A program made the translations under genes and the position numbers. This document shows, piece after piece, positions 46,911 through 59,200 of a stretch of DNA of 64,000 nt (its first letter is position 1; each line of letters begins with the position of its first letter). Under the pieces are notes generated by a model. The model made no database searches. It was not told the origin of the DNA and was given only the letters and a program-made list of their open reading frames with translations. The stretch comes from Megaleporinus macrocephalus (lineage: Eukaryota; Chordata; Actinopteri; Characiformes; Anostomidae): assembly GCA_021613375.1 (NCBI GenBank), contig CM038720.1, positions 19,615,215 to 19,679,214 of the forward strand. The letters run 5' to 3'.

Positions 46911-49187
46911 TGACTTTTAGAGATTGCACGACAGTTATGTGATGAAAGTCAAGCTAACTTGAACTAATCATATGTAAAACCACAGGAGAAGCAAATATTT
47001 TACAACAAGCGACATTAAAATTCCGACTTTAAAAATCCTTAAGGAGGCCAAACCACACAGGTCAGTACATCATAGTGTACCTTTACCAACAATTCTGCTT
47101 TGCTAGGCTTAAAAAAAATGAAAATACAGAACCCAAAATCACCCGGCTCCTCACATGTTGTCTTCTCTGAAGCATCCATGCTGTTATTGTCATCATCATG
47201 TGATCAGTAACTAGTCAACATCATCCTCAAAGCGCCATTGCTGAATAGCAAAGTCAACTTGTCGACTTGTTTGTCAGCGTTATATTACCAATTTAAGTTT
47301 GGCAGAGTAAACGGTGTGTTCATAGATTACAGAATGTACTGCTGTTACTGTTTTATGTTCATATTTCAGACTTTTTTTATTATTTTCTACTATCTCCTCA
47401 GTTCTGTCCACTTTCTTTGACTCAAACATGATTTCTGTTAGTTATGTTGCTAAAGGTATCTTCACTGTCTTCTCTGGCCTTCATGTATCTTCTGTGATTT
47501 GTTGAATTTGTTTGTTTGTTTGTTTTGTGGGTAGGTGTATTGGTGGGTGGGTTCGTGAGCTGTGATGAATAGGCAGTCCCAGAAAAGATTAGCAAAGTAA
47601 GAATTTCCTAATCTGTCTGAATTGGTAGCAAAGGTTATGGTAAGGGAACTAGAGGACTTGGGGACGCGTTCAAAAGCAAACGGCTCACAGGTTCAGGACA
47701 GGCTCGGCTTGTGAGGTACGTGTGGAGCTCCTCTCTCATTCTATGCTGCATGCAGTCATATAAAGGAAGTCCTGTGTACTATATATAGTATATGCAGTAT
47801 ATAGTATAGCCTGTGTTATGCAGTATTTATGTAATGTATGAGAGGAATAATGTGTGAAGTAAGAATTTGTCATCACTTTACTTGATCGGTTATATTTATT
47901 TTTTAATTAAGATAGAAGGCTAGAAGAAAGGGAAGTTTTTAAGGCGTACCAAGAACGCTGTTATGTAACAAACAGAAATCAGTCAGAAAAATAGTTGGAA
48001 CATACTTAAGAGACTTGGAAGAAGAACGGTAATGCAGTGTTTATACAAAATGATGATGAGTATAATGAGGAAGGTGCTTAAACAGAAAGAACAGAAACTA
48101 TGGTCTATAATATGACTACAAACCTGTACCTGCGTCTTGATTATATAAACCTAATCTATGAAAATAAATGGTATATTTTTTTTCTTTTTTTGCATAGTAA
48201 TTATTGATATAAATGTATGTACACACTCAAACAGCCACTTAGGTACATCTTTTTGTATCTGCACTCACTGATGACGAGATGATTTAGATACAAAAAGGTG
48301 GTTTTTAACAATAAATGCTAGGTGTATACAGTAAATGTAAACAAAATTATTTTTTTGCATCTAATATGCATCATCAAACAAGTAAATGGCATTTAATCAT
48401 GCTGAGTATGTTTTATTTGAGATATTTATTTACTAAATTAATTATTATTTTGTAATGGTATTTCAAAATGTAATGGTATAATTATCGGTACTCAGTATCT
48501 ATGTTTATGGATCAGGTTTCAGGATAAAGTGGTATCAGTACATCCCTGAAATGAATAACATGTGTTTTGGGGAGAGGAGTGTGGGAAATACTTATCATGA
48601 TAAAAGTCCAAAGGATTTTAAACTGCTTTTGTAACTCTCAGTCCTGGGAGAGGCCCAAAGTTTTAGTGCAGTCCGAAGTGGACGTTTTCTCAGGACAGCA
48701 GGGTTATGTAATTGTGACTTCTGCTCCTCTGGATTCTATGCTGCTACGAAACATGAGAATTTGCTGAAAATATCTTGGCTATGTCTGGCACATTATGTCT
48801 GCACATTTCTTCTGCAGTTTCTCAGATACGCTCAGTAAGTTAAAGGCTTTTAAAAGAGGCAGCGAGCCAGTTTGTGGCTGATTTCTCCTCGCAGTGGACA
48901 TAAGCTCAGTGTTTTGAACAGCAAACATGTTTTTTTTCCTCCGCAATTTGTTCCGATATTCTGAGAACGAGGGAATCCGCGGTAATCTGCAAGCTTTTCT
49001 CCCACTCATCCCCTTCCCACCCACAAACACTCGCTTCCTGTGTGACACGTTCATTTCAACTGTCACTTCATCTGTGCTGCAGCCAAACGTATGGGCTCTA
49101 GCTCTTCTTTCACTTTCTATATCAGTCACCCACAGACATCCCTCCAACTCACTCATGTTCTATATTTCCTCTCTTGCTCTTTCTTAG
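46911..49187. other. DNA upstream of pip5k1b
   Basis: Includes repeat E copy 2 (47105-47215). A donor-like GAG/GTACGT follows a short GC-richer stretch at 47650-47718. A minus-strand frame of 125 codons (48779-49156) has no recognised domain. No gene is supported. Confidence 0.4.
47105..47215. repeat. Dispersed repeat E, copy 2
   Basis: TCACCCGGCTCCTCACATGT, GTCTTCTCTGAAGCATCCAT and ATCATGTGATCAG match 19825-19960. Confidence 0.5.
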
Positions 49188-49250
49188 GACGTTCTTTTCT
49201 AGTCTGGGGTATGCGCTGGCCTTAAGATCACATGAGAAGAGCAGTTTACG
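49188..49250 (+). other. Possible non-coding 5' exon of pip5k1b
   Basis: Bounded by TCTTTCTTAG (acceptor-like) and TTACGAG/GTAAGG (strong donor), 322 bases before the exon that carries the start codon. It contains stops in frame with the kinase, so it would be untranslated. Confidence 0.3.
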
Positions 49251-49571
49251 AGGTAAGGAAACCGGCAATATCTTTCAGTGTAAAGCAGATCTGTCGCTTG
49301 AGACATGAACATGAGCTTACAGGAGACGTGTGGCAGCCATAAAGAGCAAGAGTCAAAAGGTGGTATGATATGCACGAAGGTCTGCTCAGCTTTGATCTTC
49401 ATCAAGAACAGGAACAGGCCACTTCCTCCCTCTCTCACAATGCACACTCAGCTCATGGATGCTGCTTTTCTAAAAAAAGATGCTGTGCTGATTAAACGTA
49501 TAGTGTTATTTACTTTATTTTTTATTTTAAACATTGTTTTCTGTTTGTTTGCTTGTTTTTTTTAACTATAG

Positions 49572-49637
49572 ATGTCAGCGTCAAATGAGTCTGAGGGCGG
49601 AGGACCTCGAAAGAGTGCAAGCAAAGATCACAAGAAG
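49572..49637 (+). CDS. pip5k1b exon with start codon
   Basis: 22 codons. ATG is the first triplet after the acceptor AACTATAG, so the 5' UTR must come from upstream exons. Donor AAGAAG/GTATGG, phase 0. Confidence 0.8.
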
Positions 49638-50159
49638 GTATGGGTTGACAAATTACACATTCTTTTAGGAGGTGCCAGTGAATTTACAGTGATATCACAC
49701 ACGTCAGAAGCAGCTAACCAGACAAAAATCTGTAATTATAGGTGGTTTGGGACTTTAATGAAGAATTCCAATAATTTCTGCACATTTAGGACGTAAACAA
49801 AGTCGTTCAGAGAGGTTTGGTATGAAAGCTTCAGTCAGAACTATTTACAGTGGTGGTCATGGGACACTGGCGTCCACCTCTACAAGCTTAAATAGAAGAC
49901 ACGTGTGGGTTCACTGCTGGTTTTGGTAGTAAATAAAATGTCTATATTTGTGTTGTAGATATAAAGACCCCAGGTTACTATCACCACTGCTGCAAAGAAA
50001 TAAGTCAATGTGTTTCTCTAGAACCAAGCATTCCATGTTTGTCTTACATTATTGAGTAAAGCAGAAATTAGGAATTCGGTTTAGTTCTCCTTTAATTTCC
50101 TGTAGCCTTCGTAAAGGTTTGTTCAGTTCATTTATTCCTAATATCATATGTAAAACATC

Positions 50160-50240
<81 letters not shown>

Positions 50241-53200
50241 GATGTTTTACATATAATATTAGTAATATATATGGTAAAATAGTGGGAAATCTAAAAGTTT
50301 TCTTTGGGGACTTTTTTGCCTTAAAACATTCTGTGTGTATCCTTTCGCCATAAATGGATTAAAATAAGTCTTAGGCCAAAACTTTGTTACACAACTACTG
50401 TAAAAACAGGATCTCAGACGTTAGGCAGCGTATTCATAACCCATTTATGTAATGAGGAAGTTTTTAAAGATGAATGTCTGGGTCCTATCAACGCCACTGT
50501 AAACAGATCTGTCTCAGTAAGTTTCTCTAGAACATAGTGTTTCATACCAAACCACTCTGAATGACTGTGTTTACATCTTAACTATTTAATCATGTGAAAA
50601 AAATTGAAAGGTCAGTGGATTTCTGTGGTTAGGGGAAAAAAAGACCTGAAGTTTGTTAAATGTATGTGGGTTCACATCTTTATTCAGCCATATCACTGGT
50701 TTTTACCTCATTTATGCACATGGTACAGCACATATACAGGCCCTGACCAGCTGACGGACTGTTTCAGGTCAAAACCCCCAACATGTTTTTCCTCGCGAGG
50801 GGACAATGTGGCATTTGTGCTCTGAGCTCTTTGCGGATTAAATGGGATTTCATTATCCTACTCTGATTTCTCACTCTTAGCAGCCTAGAATGCTGTTTTG
50901 CGCTGCTCGTTACATAACCAGCCATCATGCAGTCAGTGGTGTGTGTGTGTGTGTGTAGTGGAGGTAAAATCGAGTTATTAGGCAGATCTCCGAGCCTGTT
51001 TGCCCACAGCAGAGACAGAGCGCTCTGGTGTTTAGGGAGATTTGCAGGACTGTCGCGACAAAACAGCCAAAAATCCACCAAGTGCAGGTGTTATGTTAGT
51101 ATTAGATATTCTCTGTTTAGAGCCTTTGGTTTAGGCCTTTGATCCACATCCAGTGATGTGATCTCTGCTGTTCTGATTATGTGCTGGAGCTCGGCTTGTT
51201 CTTGTGAGGTGAAGGACCCAAACCAGATGGTTATGGATGATGCAAGGATGGACTTAATATTCGTTCTGTAGAACTGGATCAGCTTGTAACTACAGAAAAA
51301 CCTTGTCTGGTGCTTTATAGAACCACACGCAACATGTCCATCTATTTGAGGAACCATTTACTATGCAAAGAACCATTTAAGCATGCATAATTTTCTTCCT
51401 AGAACTCATGTAAATAGAATATTTTCCTTTATTAAAGAACACACTTCTTTAAAATGGTTCTTTTGGCTTGGCTTTGTCCTAAAAATATAAAGATGAAATA
51501 ATTTCTGTTCTTCCCACATACAGGTTATACTTGGGCGGTCCAGCCATTTATACAACGGACGACCTATTTTAGCTATCTATATCTAGTTTACATTTCCTCT
51601 CATTGTCTCATATTGTTATAAATAATAATTACACACAGTGTTGTTTATGCAGAGCGTCACTCTTTTTTTCCTTCTGTGGTCACCTCTATAGCCTAAATCT
51701 TCATTTTGTTCATCCAACTGCCTGATAAGGCTCATTTCTACTAGTTGGTCTCTAACATGTGATTAGAATTTGGACAGTGTATGTATATGTACATTAGGTA
51801 TACCTCTTTGTTTCTACCTTCATTGTCCAAGCATACATTGCATGAAGCATGAGGAAAACGCATGTCCGTCCTGGATTTAATGTATTAAAAGGTATCTTAA
51901 ACGCACATGATCTATAAAGGGTTAAAGACTAAAAGTCTACGCTCTGACTGGACTTTAAGAGGCACAAATGACACGTAGCCTACACGCCTCACACACAAGA
52001 AATCAAACAGTTTGTAGACTATCTATTTTGGCAAAGAGCCGTTTGAGAAGCAGCTACGTGTGTTTTAAAGCTCCCGCGGTATCGAGAACAGCCTTAGGTG
52101 TCTACACTGGACATTAAGAAACGGTTAGCAACGCGACTTTTCAAGTGACACAACTAAAAGAAAAATGTTACACATTTTAATAATCTTACAAAAATCAGCT
52201 AAGATAAAGACAAGACAAGTAAACAGGAGCTGTCTTGCTGCTGTGTTGACAAAGTACAAAGGAATGTTTCAGCTTTAAGTGCTCGTGTATAGCAGTTGTA
52301 CTGTTGTGATCATCTCCACTGTGCAGGGCTGACAGAGCACCACACTGTGGCGTGCCTGTGTGAAACACTCCCACAACTTTAGATGCACGCGAGCAATTGT
52401 TTATAGCTGCAGCTTGCGCTCTGGATAAATCCATGCTATCAGTAGGCGTGGCCACCTTTGTGACGCATCGACACACCTTATGCTAATCGCCGTAATTTCA
52501 TAATCAATAATGTTGATTAGCTGTTGACTTTATATCTGACCAACAAGGTACAGTGGACAATGAGTGGACACCGTGTTTAAAAACTAGCAGCACTGCTGTG
52601 TCTGATCCACACGTATCAGCACAGCACATACTAACACACCACCGCCACATCAGTTTCACTGCAGTTTTGAGAATGACCCACCGCCTAAATAATACCTGCT
52701 CTGTGGTGGTCCTGTGGGTGTCCTGACCATTGAAGAATTGGGTAACAAAGTATACAAAGAAACAGATGGACTACAGTCTGAAATTGTAGAACTACAAAGT
52801 GCACCTGTATGGTCAGTGGTGCTGATAAAAAGGACAGTGAGTGTAGATATAAGGAGGTGTACCTAATCAACAGACCAATGAGTCTGTGCTGTTCACACAA
52901 AACTTGAGAACTTTACAGGAGAAAGAAAAAACATACTTTACTTTTATTGCATGTCAATGAAACCATTTACACAGTGTAAAGGTTAACAGGTTTCTTAAAT
53001 TCTGTCAGTAGCTGACAAGGGTGTAGGAGTGGGTTTGACATTGATAAATTGGATTGGAATTGGATTGGAATTACAGTAAATTGTAAATAAATAAACAAAA
53101 TACAACATTACATGTACTTTTGTTTATTATTAGATAAATCCAATTAAAGGTCACTTTACAAACTAAACTAGATACTCCACATTACATGGTACTGTCGTCA

Positions 53201-56200
53201 GAAAACATGTAATGTCTGGATTATATACATATATAATCAAAAAAATATTTTCATTGGTGGCCTCATGCTAAAATTAAATGACAAAAAAATATATGTTAGA
53301 CAGTAAAGCTTTGTCCCAAACAGCACACTCTGGAACATACTGCACTACTGAAAGCACTTCTAACGATTCTAACGATTTATTCATCAATTTATTTATTTTA
53401 ACTTTACGTTTCAGAGTGCTTTCTGAGTAAAGTTAATATAAACAATAGCTAACCCAAACCCTCCTAGTCTGTTACAATGATAAGACATACTAAAGCCGTT
53501 TTTATTACAGTATATACGGTCATAGTTGCTATTCATTGCTCTAATCACTGACCTCGGGTTTAAAGCTGGCACTCCAGCAAGGCAAGAGCTTGTGTCAGTG
53601 AAGCTGCTGACTGCAGGATATTTCTGAACAGGCAACAAAGTGAAAGACCTAGACCACCTAACAACCAGAGCCTGGTGCTAAAAACAAACACAGCATGTCA
53701 ATGCTAAGAAGGCTGCTAAAACGCGCTTTTGAAAAAAAAGTGTTTTAAACAGTTTACGCTTCTTCTGTGTTTTGATTTTTGGACAAATTGACCTGTTTCT
53801 GGTATTGGAACACCCCCTGGTTCCTACGCCAATGGTGACTGGCAAACTATGTAAAAACACGATAGAGCTGCATTACACTGTGTGAAAATTTCATGATGAG
53901 TTGACCAGTAGAAATGGTTTAATAATGGTTTTGAATGAAACCTGTAAGGTTACTATTTTGGACTAGTTTTTCTTTGAACAGTATATATGCAGTGTCTGAA
54001 AGCACAGAAGTAAATCCCTGTAAAACACTGTTTGAGGCAAGAACACAATTTAGCCATGCAGTTTTTCTTTAATTACTTATTAGCAACATCAGTACAAAAC
54101 TAAAAAAAACCTTTGGACTCAAAACATGCCTTGGCAGACTGACTATGTTTGAGGTAAAGGACAATCTATCACTTTAAAATCAGCAGAGAAAAATCATCTC
54201 AACATAAATACAGTAAAATTACAGGGGTTTTTTTGCTGTAACTCCTTTGTCACATCAGAATGTATTGTATGTTCTTGTTTTTTGTGGTATGCTATATTAA
54301 AAAAACCTCTATTATCTGCGTGACTCATAATTTCACACTTCTCGAGAAAGGTCCTAGCACACACGCATAAAATAAACCTTCCTGGAAATGCATGACCAAA
54401 ACTTGACCAAGACATTAGCAGCGTGCTTCCTCCTTTCTGTGTTTGTGTGGCTGATAACACCTATCTTTATGGCTTCACATTGACATATCCGGTTCTTCCC
54501 TCTGTGTATGACGTGTGTTGCAAAACCCGGCATTTAGCTGCTTATGCTTGCTCTCATTACATCTGTTTGCTCTCAGCCCACAGCAGAGGCAGTGAAGGGA
54601 GCCATTCAGCTTGGCATTGGATACACGGTGGGCAATCTGACCTCTAAGCCAGACAGAGATGTGCTTATGCAAGACTTCTACATGGTGGAGAGCGTTTTTC
54701 TTCCCAGGTATTCCATATTGCACAGAATTACAGACTGTAGATAGTGTAGATGTGTAATACCATACTCTGCTCGTTAATCATTCCAGTCAAAACAACCATT
54801 AAGTGCAAGGGTTCGATTCCCTGGTAGGTCAACCAGGGTCCAGGACGGTTTTGACTGGAAATGAAAGAAAGCCCTTTGTACAGTATTGCGTGATAACATA
54901 GTCTGTTGTATATGATTGTATATATACATAGCATACCTACATGGGTGTGGAGATTTCTGAGGAGTGTCAGTCGTATCGTTCCATGTATTTTGTGATGTTG
55001 TTGTGGCTATAGCACACCCGGTTCCTTTGAACTCACACATACAAAAACACAAAGTGTATACTAGAGGTCCAAAAGTATGCAGACATGCCTTCATATCAGT
55101 AAATTAGAACTAGTTTAGGGAGCACACAGGTATGCACAATGCACATATACAGCTTGTATGATCCAGAGAATGGGATGTTCTGGATCAGCCACACATGAGA
55201 ATAGGATCACTATGCCCAAATCCAAGCATGGGCTAGAGGGGTATAAAGACCTCCAGCGTTGGGCTGTGGAGCAGTCCATCCAGGGTCTTTGGGCTAAGTG
55301 CATCGATCATAAGCGCTCAACCCCTCTATTGTTCTTGTGACTGCCATTAAATTCTTACAGCAATCTAATGAGGCTGTTACTGCATCAAAGAGTGAACAAA
55401 CGCCCTTAATTTCAAAAGAAACGTTCATGAGCAGGTGATATGTGAAAAGTAGTCAAATATAGTATATAATATAATATAACAGCTAATATTTTTGGCCAAC
55501 GTGAAATTCTTAGCCCTGTTTTGAAACATGAAAATCATATAAAGCTTGGCTTTATTGTCTGTATTCCTGTTGGAATGCTTCCAGTAGGGTTTTCAGATAT
55601 CTAGGAAAACCTGGAAACAGACTAAAGTTCTAGTGGAAACTTCTAATGTAAATACTTTTGGATCTTTATTCTATTACAGTATATTATGTTTCTGTCTTAG
55701 GATATTATGAGAAACTGTAAAACTGGCCCTGTGAGTAAAACAGCCTTCATGTTGTTTTGTTTTTGTTTTCAGCGAAGGCAGTAACCTGACCCCAGCACAC
55801 CACTACCCTGACTTCCGCTTCAAAACCTATGCCCCTGTGGCCTTCCGGTACTTCCGAGAACTGTTTGGGATTAAACCTGATGACTATCTGGTGAGCATCC
55901 AGAAACTCTTCTAAATATTCACTGAGACACTGATCTGTAAGTTTAGTCATGAGTGACTTATTGAAAGTACTTCCTGGACTATGTGGAGTGCAGGGCACTA
56001 GAACACAATTAATGCTTATCAGCCATTAAAGTTAATGTGTAATAGACATACTGCTGCAGGTAAATCATTTTTCTGTTGTTCTTTTTTGCAGTATTCTATA
56101 TGCAACGAACCCCTAATTGAACTGTCTAACCCCGGGGCCAGCAGCTCCTGGTTCTACCTAACAAGTGACGATGAGTTCATCATCAAGACAGTGCAGCATA

Positions 56201-59200
56201 AAGAGGCTGAGTTTCTGCAGAAACTGCTTCCTGGCTATTACATGGTTAGCCACACTAACACCACAACGACATAGCGTGATGCAACACCAGCTTTTAGTTA
56301 CTTTAGTTACAATTAGTTATTAAAGGTGCAGTATCTTATTCTGGAGAAAGATTGTTGATATTTGAACCTTTAGAAGCTCTGTCCAAACAAAAGGTGAAGG
56401 TGAACAGCACATTTTTTCTAAGTAGTGGTCATAAAACCTTATATGGACAAATACCATGATGTAACATGAGAGCAAGCAACAACACAGCAAGTAAACCTTA
56501 GCTTGGTTTTGGGTTAGAACCAGAACAACCTCCTCATCCCTTTACATGTATTTCAATGCTCCAGGGAGGTGAAGTTGGAGTCTTTTTCACCAGCTTCTTG
56601 TTTGAGCTTACCCATTCCACCTTAAGTGGTCCAGCGGTTACATTCCAGAGAGATGGCCAAGAAAAGAGAAGAAGATCTGAAGAACAAAGATTGCTCCTAG
56701 ATATCAGCCAAGCATGAAGCGCTGTGTTCAGTGGTAGAACAATTAAGAGGCTGATTTTGCCAAAAAGGCTGACGTCAACTTCTTGTTTGAATTACACCTT
56801 AAATGGTGTACATCCGTTACACCTTAAATGGCGCAGCAGTTTTATGCTGGTGTCTCAGCCTAATTGTCAAGCTTCCAGTTCCATCTTAAATGGTGCAGCA
56901 TTTCACATCAAATAGAAATTCAAAGCCAAGGACGTAGAATTAGCATGGACTGAAGTGATGTGTCCCCACCAATATCAAGCGATTATTGAATTGTCCCCAC
57001 CAATAATTTGATCCTCTCGGGGGAAAAAGACACCGATCTTACTGTGTTTATAGTGGTTTGGTGTAAAACGCTCTGTTCTAAAGAAAGTCAGAACTGTTCA
57101 CAGTGGTGGTGATAGGAACCACACATCCAATTTTAAAAGCTCCCTCGCATTATGTGTAATGGTTATGAATACTCTGCCTGATGCCTCAAAAATTGTTTTA
57201 TGATGAAATTTTGTCTTAAAATGTATTCACAGTAATCCGTTAATGAGATAGAATGATGCATGCCAAATGTTGTGAGGCACAATGATACCTGAAGGAAATG
57301 TATTGTTGTTTATTTTACCATTGTCATTATTTCATATTTAACTGTAGGTTTGACAGGTGTAGGTTTGTGGTAGCTTTTATAGTAAATAAAATGTCTACAT
57401 TTGTGTTGTAGACATAATGACCCCTGGTTCCCATCACCTCCACTGTAAAGAAATCTGAACCATTTCACACCAAACCCACTCTCAATGAGATATTTGGAAT
57501 TTAGTGTGGTATGACACAGTAGGGCAACTTGCACAATGCTAATTGGCTTACAGAAGCTACCATTATTTATTACGTTAACCTCATAGCTACAGTTCAGACA
57601 CTACTTTAGACACTAGACATGTCTTGGTTGAGCTACTACATTTAGTATAGGGTCAAAATCCTGTAAAATGTTATAAAGCTATACTTCTGATATCTCCATA
57701 AAAATCTCTCTTTAGTTTACCCGACTCGACTGACTCCACCTTTTAGTGGCATGATGACATACTGCTTTGGTTTTAATATTTATTGGCTGCATTAATCTCT
57801 GTGCTCTATTGGAATGACATATTAACTTCATATGTTTCTCTTTGTTGCAGAATCTCAACCAGAACCCGAGGACCCTTCTGCCCAAGTTCTACGGCCTCTA
57901 CTGCGTCCAGTGTGGAGGAGTAAATATCCGACTAGTGGTGATGAACAACGTCCTGCCTCGTTGTCTGACAATGCACTACAAATACGACCTGAAGGGCTCA
58001 ACCTACAAGCGGCGAGCATCGCGCAAAGAAAGAGCCAAGTCCTCTCCCACCTTCAAAGACTTGGACTTCCAGGAGATGCACTTTGAGGGCCTACACTTTG
58101 ATGCAGACACATACAACGCCCTGATGAAGACGCTGCAGCGAGACTGCCGGGTCAGTTACTGCTGTTGATGTTGTTATACTGGGTTCAGGTGTGTAAGGAG
58201 TTGGGTTAGATCAAAAACGCGGAGTAGCTGTGGGAGCTGAGCACTGGGTGGAGATGTAAAGGTGTCGGTTTTGACTTTGATATGTGAAAAGTAGTCAAAT
58301 ACAGTATATATTTGAATATAATAGCAATATTTTTCCCCAACATGAAATTCTTAGCCCTGGTTTGAAACATGGAAATCATATAAAGCTTGGTTTTATGATC
58401 TGCATTTCTGTTGGATATCTAGGAAACTAATTTTATAGTGGAAACTTAAATGTAAACTTATTTTAAATATTGGGACACACTAATGTGGTAATCATTAGCT
58501 GATATCCAGTATTTCTCTTGTACATATCTGCTAGAGGTGATACATAACCATTTATAAATGCCCAAATTGGTTAATACGTCCATACCTGTCCTAAACCAGA
58601 GCAGATATTTTGCAGCCCACACAATGAATACGTTAGTGTGAAATAACTGTCACATCTGAACATCTGTGGGATGCTTACCATTTTCACTGCTATAGTCATT
58701 GTGCATGCCTGATTTTAATGATTTTTCAATGATGTCTTGTGAGCAACACCCATCATGTATATAAGTCATAAGAATTGTGGAGGAAAAAAATCCTAAAAAT
58801 AGTGGGGAAACTCTGTCTAGTCACTTTACACTCACATACAGTCACGCAATGGTCAAATGATACGTTTCGCTGGTTTTCTGTGTGAAAATAAATTAACACA
58901 TCTTCCTCAGTAGAGCTGGGCGATATGGCAAAAATCTCATGTCCCTTCAAAACTGTTCACGATACACAGTTTGTTTTTTCTGGTCAGTTGGAAAAAAGAA
59001 TACAGAAGCAGCAGCTACAGTTTAAACAATACTATCAAAGACTGATCACAATTACAATGTTTGTACATACTGTGCTGCAATTCACTTAAACTGGACTAAT
59101 TTCACTCTCTTTATAACACAGCATGCAGTTAGTCAGTGACCATATCGTTGCTGTCCAATGAAAAACAAGTATGTCCAAAATTGCAACTTTACAGGAGAGG

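Noticed and set aside
48779..49156. 125-codon minus-strand frame
   Set aside because: No recognised domain, non-ATG start possible, and it overlaps the likely 5' region of pip5k1b.
32184..49500. A fibrinogen-like domain downstream of the ANGPTL-like coiled coil
   Set aside because: I looked on the + strand for the GEFWLG / WTVIQRR type motifs in exon-sized frames and saw none.
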